Positions 6,760-8,992 of a stretch of DNA of 8,992 bases are shown here, piece after piece (positions within the stretch are counted from its first letter, which is position 1; each line of letters starts with the position of its first letter). The notes under the pieces are model-generated. The model was not told the DNA's origin, ran no database searches, and saw only the letters and a program-made list of their open reading frames with translations. The stretch spans positions 1 to 8,992 of the forward strand of contig JADGCE010000032.1 in NCBI GenBank assembly GCA_015229095.1, written 5' to 3'. Source of the DNA: Magnetococcales bacterium (GTDB lineage Bacteria; Pseudomonadota; Magnetococcia; Magnetococcales; Magnetaquicoccaceae). The translations under genes were made by a program, and so were the position numbers.

Positions 6760-6807
6760 CGTTCGGTGCAAGTTTGTGACACAATACACGCCTGTCGCCC
6801 AACTTGA
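6757..6807 (+). CDS. Possible 16-codon leader peptide ORF upstream of uup
   Basis: The ORF reads MRSVQVCDTIHACRPT and stops with TGA 45 bases before the uup ATG. Its start has GAGAGG six bases upstream, in the duplicated segment that also forms the uup ribosome-binding site. Small upstream ORFs are known to control several ABC-F genes by ribosome-mediated attenuation, mainly antibiotic-resistance ABC-Fs in Gram-positive bacteria. A similar role here is a hypothesis. No convincing terminator or anti-ribosome-binding-site hairpin was seen between it and uup. It overlaps an alternative upstream extension of the kinase gene on the other strand. It could also be a non-functional by-product of the duplication. 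Confidence 0.3.
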   Translation: MRSVQVCDTIHACRPT

Positions 6808-6837
6808 CAGAGCATTTTTTGATCTCCAGTAAAAATT

Positions 6838-6855
6838 GGGGAAAGGTAGCCCATG
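6838..6855 (+). repeat. Duplicated ribosome-binding-site/start segment, copy 2 (true uup start)
   Basis: GGGGAAAGGTAGCCCATG carries the uup Shine-Dalgarno (GAAAGG) six bases before the uup ATG at 6853. It is the partner of the copy at 6742-6759, differing at two positions. Confidence 0.75.
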
Positions 6856-8793
6856 GCACTGATCGGCATGCAGGATGTATCCATCCGTTTTGGTGGGCCA
6901 TCCATACTAGAAAATATTGATTTTTTTATTGAACCAGGGGAACGTGTCTGTCTGGTGGGACGCAACGGCAGCGGCAAAACCACCCTGATGAAAGTGTTGG
7001 CAGGGGAACTGGAACCGGACAGCGGTGTCGTGGTGCGGCAGCGGGGATTGCGGGTGGCGCGTCTGGAACAGGAGGTGCCGGAGGGTCTGTCCGGCACCGT
7101 TCTGGCGGTGGTGGCCGGCGGGCTGGAGGGGGGGGTGAGCCATTTTTTGACCGCCTACCAGCAGGCCAGCCTGCAGGTGGCGCAAGGCGGGGAGAGCGAA
7201 GCCCTGCAGGCGTTGACGGAGGCCCATGAGGCCCTGGACCGTTTGCAGGGCTGGGGGGAACAGCAACGGGTGATGGAGATCCTTTCCCAGATGGGCTTGC
7301 CCGCCGACGTGCCCTTTGCCACGCTCTCCGGCGGGTTGAAACGGCGCGTGCTGTTGGCCCGTGCCCTGGTGACGGATCCGGAGCTGCTGCTGCTGGATGA
7401 ACCCACCAACCATCTGGATCTGGATGCCATTCAGTGGCTGGAAACCTTCCTGAATGCCGGCAATGGCGGGCGATCCTACCAGGGTACGCTCTTTTTTGTC
7501 TCCCACGATCGCCTCTTTCTGGACCGTCTGGCCACGCGCATTCTGGAACTGGACCGGGGCCGTTTGACCGATTGGCCGGGTGATTATGCCGCCTATCGAC
7601 GGCGCAAAGAGAGCATGCTGGAGGTGGAAACGGCCCAGCAGGCCCTGTTTGACAAAAAACTGGCCATAGAGGAGGGATGGATTCGCCAGGGCATTCAGGC
7701 CCGGCGCACCCGCAACGAGGGCCGGGTGCGGGCACTGGAGCGGTTGCGCCGGGAACGCCGGGCCCGGCGCGAGCAGACCGGCACGGTGCGACTGCAGTTG
7801 TCCAGTGGTGCGGTGTCCGGCAAGGTGGTGGTCGAGGCCAAGGCGGTCTGCTATGCCTATGAGGGGTTGCCGATCATTGACACCTTTTCCACCTGCATTC
7901 AACGAGGCGACAAGGTGGGGATCATCGGGGCCAACGGGGTGGGCAAAAGCACCCTGTTGCGTCTGCTGCTGGGAGAGTTGAGCCCCGACCAGGGTAGCGT
8001 CCGCCTGGGCACCCGCCTGGAGGTGGCCTATTTTGACCAATTGCGCACCCAGTTGGATGCGGACAAAACCGTGATCGCCAGCGTCGGCGAAGGTCGGCAG
8101 GAGATTGTTTTCAACGGCAAGACTCGGCATATCATCAGCTATTTGCAAGATTTTCTCTTTACCCCGGAGCGTGCCCGCTCCCCGGTCAGTGTCCTGTCGG
8201 GCGGGGAGCGCAACCGCCTGCTATTGGCCCGCCTGTTTTTGCGGCCTGCCAATGTTTTGGTCATGGATGAGCCAACCAACGATCTCGATGTGGAGACCCT
8301 GGAGCTGCTGGAATCCCTGCTGGTGGACTATACGGGCACCGTGTTGCTGGTCAGCCATGATCGCACCTTCCTGAACAATGTGGTCACCTCTACCCTGGTG
8401 TTTGAACAGAACGGGCGGATTGTCGAATATGTGGGGGGGTATGACGATTGGTTGGCACAGCGCCCCCCCCCACCATCCCCCCCACCGGTGCAGGAGGGCG
8501 GCCCCAGGGTGCCTCCCGCCCCTGGCAAGGGCGAGGGGCGGCTCCGGGAGCGCAAAAAACGGTTGAGTTTCAAGGAACGGCAGGAGTTGGCGGCGTTGCC
8601 TGGGCAGATTGAAGCCTGGGAACAGGAGCAGGCACAGTTGCAGGGTATTCTGGCCGACCCGACCTTCTACCGCCGTGGACAGGAGGCCCTGTTGGCCAAC
8701 ACGGCCCGTCTGCACCATCTGGAGCAGAGCCTGACACAGGCCTATGAACGCTGGCAATCTCTGGAAGAGTTGGCCACAGAAGGAGGCGAATGA
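6853..8793 (+). CDS. uup: ABC-F family ATPase, Uup type, with C-terminal coiled-coil domain
   Basis: This 646-residue soluble protein has two ABC ATPase domains and no membrane segment. Site 1 has Walker A GRNGSGKT (36-43), signature LSGG (158-161), Walker B LLLLDEP with catalytic E183, and SHDR (217-220). Site 2 has GANGVGKS (359-366), LSGG (448-451), LVMDEP with E473, and SHDR (501-504). The inter-domain linker (about 240-310) contains EGWIRQGIQARRTRNEGRVRAL (split here for reading: EGWIRQGIQA, then RRTRNEGRVRAL), typical of Uup rather than EttA, YbiT or YheS. A proline-rich hinge (537-556) precedes a charged coiled-coil domain (about 563-642) like the Uup C-terminal DNA-binding domain; E. 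coli Uup is about 635 residues. Uup proteins act on ribosomes and are linked to branched-DNA tolerance and suppression of transposon excision. The start at 6853 has GAAAGG six bases upstream. The stop overlaps the next gene as ATGA. A C9 tract at 8463-8471 encodes the hinge. Confidence 0.93.
   Translation: MALIGMQDVSIRFGGPSILENIDFFIEPGERVCLVGRNGSGKTTLMKVLAGELEPDSGVVVRQRGLRVARLEQEVPEGLSGTVLAVVAGGLEGGVSHFLTAYQQASLQVAQGGESEALQALTEAHEALDRLQGWGEQQRVMEILSQMGLPADVPFATLSGGLKRRVLLARALVTDPELLLLDEPTNHLDLDAIQWLETFLNAGNGGRSYQGTLFFVSHDRLFLDRLATRILELDRGRLTDWPGDYAAYRRRKESMLEVETAQQALFDKKLAIEEGWIRQGIQARRTRNEGRVRALERLRRERRARREQTGTVRLQLSSGAVSGKVVVEAKAVCYAYEGLPIIDTFSTCIQRGDKVGIIGANGVGKSTLLRLLLGELSPDQGSVRLGTRLEVAYFDQLRTQLDADKTVIASVGEGRQEIVFNGKTRHIISYLQDFLFTPERARSPVSVLSGGERNRLLLARLFLRPANVLVMDEPTNDLDVETLELLESLLVDYTGTVLLVSHDRTFLNNVVTSTLVFEQNGRIVEYVGGYDDWLAQRPPPPSPPPVQEGGPRVPPAPGKGEGRLRERKKRLSFKERQELAALPGQIEAWEQEQAQLQGILADPTFYRRGQEALLANTARLHHLEQSLTQAYERWQSLEELATEGGE
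8463..8471 (+). repeat. C9 homopolymer in the uup hinge
   Basis: Nine consecutive C residues, followed shortly by C7 (8477-8483), encode the proline-rich hinge between the ATPase core and the C-terminal domain. Loss of a single C would shift the frame and end translation at the TGA at 8564-8566, removing the C-terminal coiled coil but leaving both ATPase domains intact. Confidence 0.8.
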
Positions 8794-8992
8794 ACGGTCA
8801 AACCCCCATGGATGCCGCTGATGAAAAAACGCCATACCAGCATTTGACCCCGGATACCATCCTGGATGCGGTGGAGAGGGTGGGGTATCGCTGCACAGGC
8901 AGCCTCGCGGCCCTCAACAGTTATGAAAACCGCGTCTACCAAATAGGCGTTGAGGATGGCCCTCCCCTGGTGGCCAAATTTTATCGGGCCGG
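8790..8992 (+). CDS. srkA: Stress response serine/threonine kinase, SrkA/YihE (RdoA) family (N-terminal 67 residues only)
   Basis: The visible part starts MNGQTPMDAADEKTPYQHLT and continues PDTILDAVERVGY, then AALNSYENRVYQIG and VAKFYRA. The LNSYENRVYQ and (V/A)KFYR motifs are hallmarks of the SrkA/YihE family, an aminoglycoside-phosphotransferase-like kinase fold; the conserved Lys in VAKFYR is the expected nucleotide-binding lysine. The catalytic loop lies beyond the window. In E. coli SrkA phosphorylates Ser/Thr and counters MazF-dependent and envelope-stress-linked death, under Cpx control. The N-terminus is several residues longer than in E. coli. The ATG at 8790 overlaps the uup stop (ATGA) and has AGGAGG only 3 bases upstream, so coupled translation is likely. 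An in-frame ATG at 8808 is an alternative start. Confidence 0.9.
   Translation, partial: MNGQTPMDAADEKTPYQHLTPDTILDAVERVGYRCTGSLAALNSYENRVYQIGVEDGPPLVAKFYRA

Larger units (their letters stand above)
6741..6852. promoter_or_regulatory. Divergent control region between the histidine kinase and uup
   Basis: These 112 bases must carry the promoters for the minus-strand kinase and the plus-strand uup unless transcription starts inside the neighbour. On the plus strand there is a perfect -35 hexamer TTGACA at 6804-6809, but the 6-mers 17-18 bases further on (CAGTAA, AGTAAA) are poor -10 matches, and the resulting start would fall almost on the uup ribosome-binding site. On the minus strand CTGGAG (complement of 6824-6829) is a good ribosome-binding site for an ATG at 6815. 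No operator-like dyad stands out apart from the short GGTAACC at 6749-6755. Confidence 0.4.

Noticed and set aside
4353..6779. An 808-codon open frame on the plus strand, opposite the histidine kinase
   Set aside because: Its product shows no domain, is rich in His, Gln and Gly, and lies exactly antisense to a kinase with all expected motifs. GC-rich codon bias explains the lack of stops.
6804..6832. Perfect TTGACA as a uup promoter
   Set aside because: No acceptable -10 at 16-18 bases, and the start would fall on the ribosome-binding site; kept only as a note in the control region.

Overview
The window is GC-rich (my estimate is high fifties percent G+C), densely coded DNA from a Gram-negative bacterium. 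A heptose-phosphate isomerase for LPS core synthesis, a Sec-exported periplasmic protein, a Uup-type ABC-F ATPase and a SrkA/YihE-type kinase all point to Pseudomonadota. The mosaic of short GC-rich hairpins at 4164-4281 resembles intergenic repeats I associate with alphaproteobacterial and Magnetococcales-type genomes. That lineage guess rests on memory and is weak. No tRNA, rRNA, transposase, integrase or CRISPR array was seen.

Layout. Positions 1-1548 (minus strand) hold a phosphate-uptake pair: a PiT permease and, downstream of it, a DUF47/PhoU-like protein that runs off the left edge. Positions 1549-1914 are a 366-base non-coding stretch that should carry the pit promoter. Positions 1915-2966 (minus) are a two-gene unit, a universal stress protein followed by GmhA, joined by an ATGA stop/start overlap. 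Positions 3152-4144 (plus) encode an exported protein I do not recognise, with three copies of a roughly 53-residue helical repeat. Positions 4164-4281 are a chain of perfect hairpins between two convergent genes. Positions 4317-6740 (minus) encode a large hybrid histidine kinase with no periplasmic sensor domain, one degenerate receiver, one intact receiver and an HPt domain. Positions 6741-6852 are a compact divergent control region with an 18-base duplicated ribosome-binding-site/start segment and a possible 16-codon leader ORF. Positions 6853-8793 (plus) encode the Uup-type ABC-F protein, and from 8790 a SrkA-type kinase starts inside its stop codon and leaves the window.

How they fit together. 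Most of the window looks like housekeeping and stress physiology: phosphate uptake, LPS core sugar supply, stress proteins, and an ABC-F/SrkA pair linking ribosome or DNA-structure maintenance to envelope stress. The parts least explained by known families are the repeat-bearing periplasmic protein, the hairpin mosaic, the leader ORF created by duplication of a start region, and a C9 tract in uup whose slippage would remove the C-terminal domain. I see no defence island or other clearly new multi-gene system.
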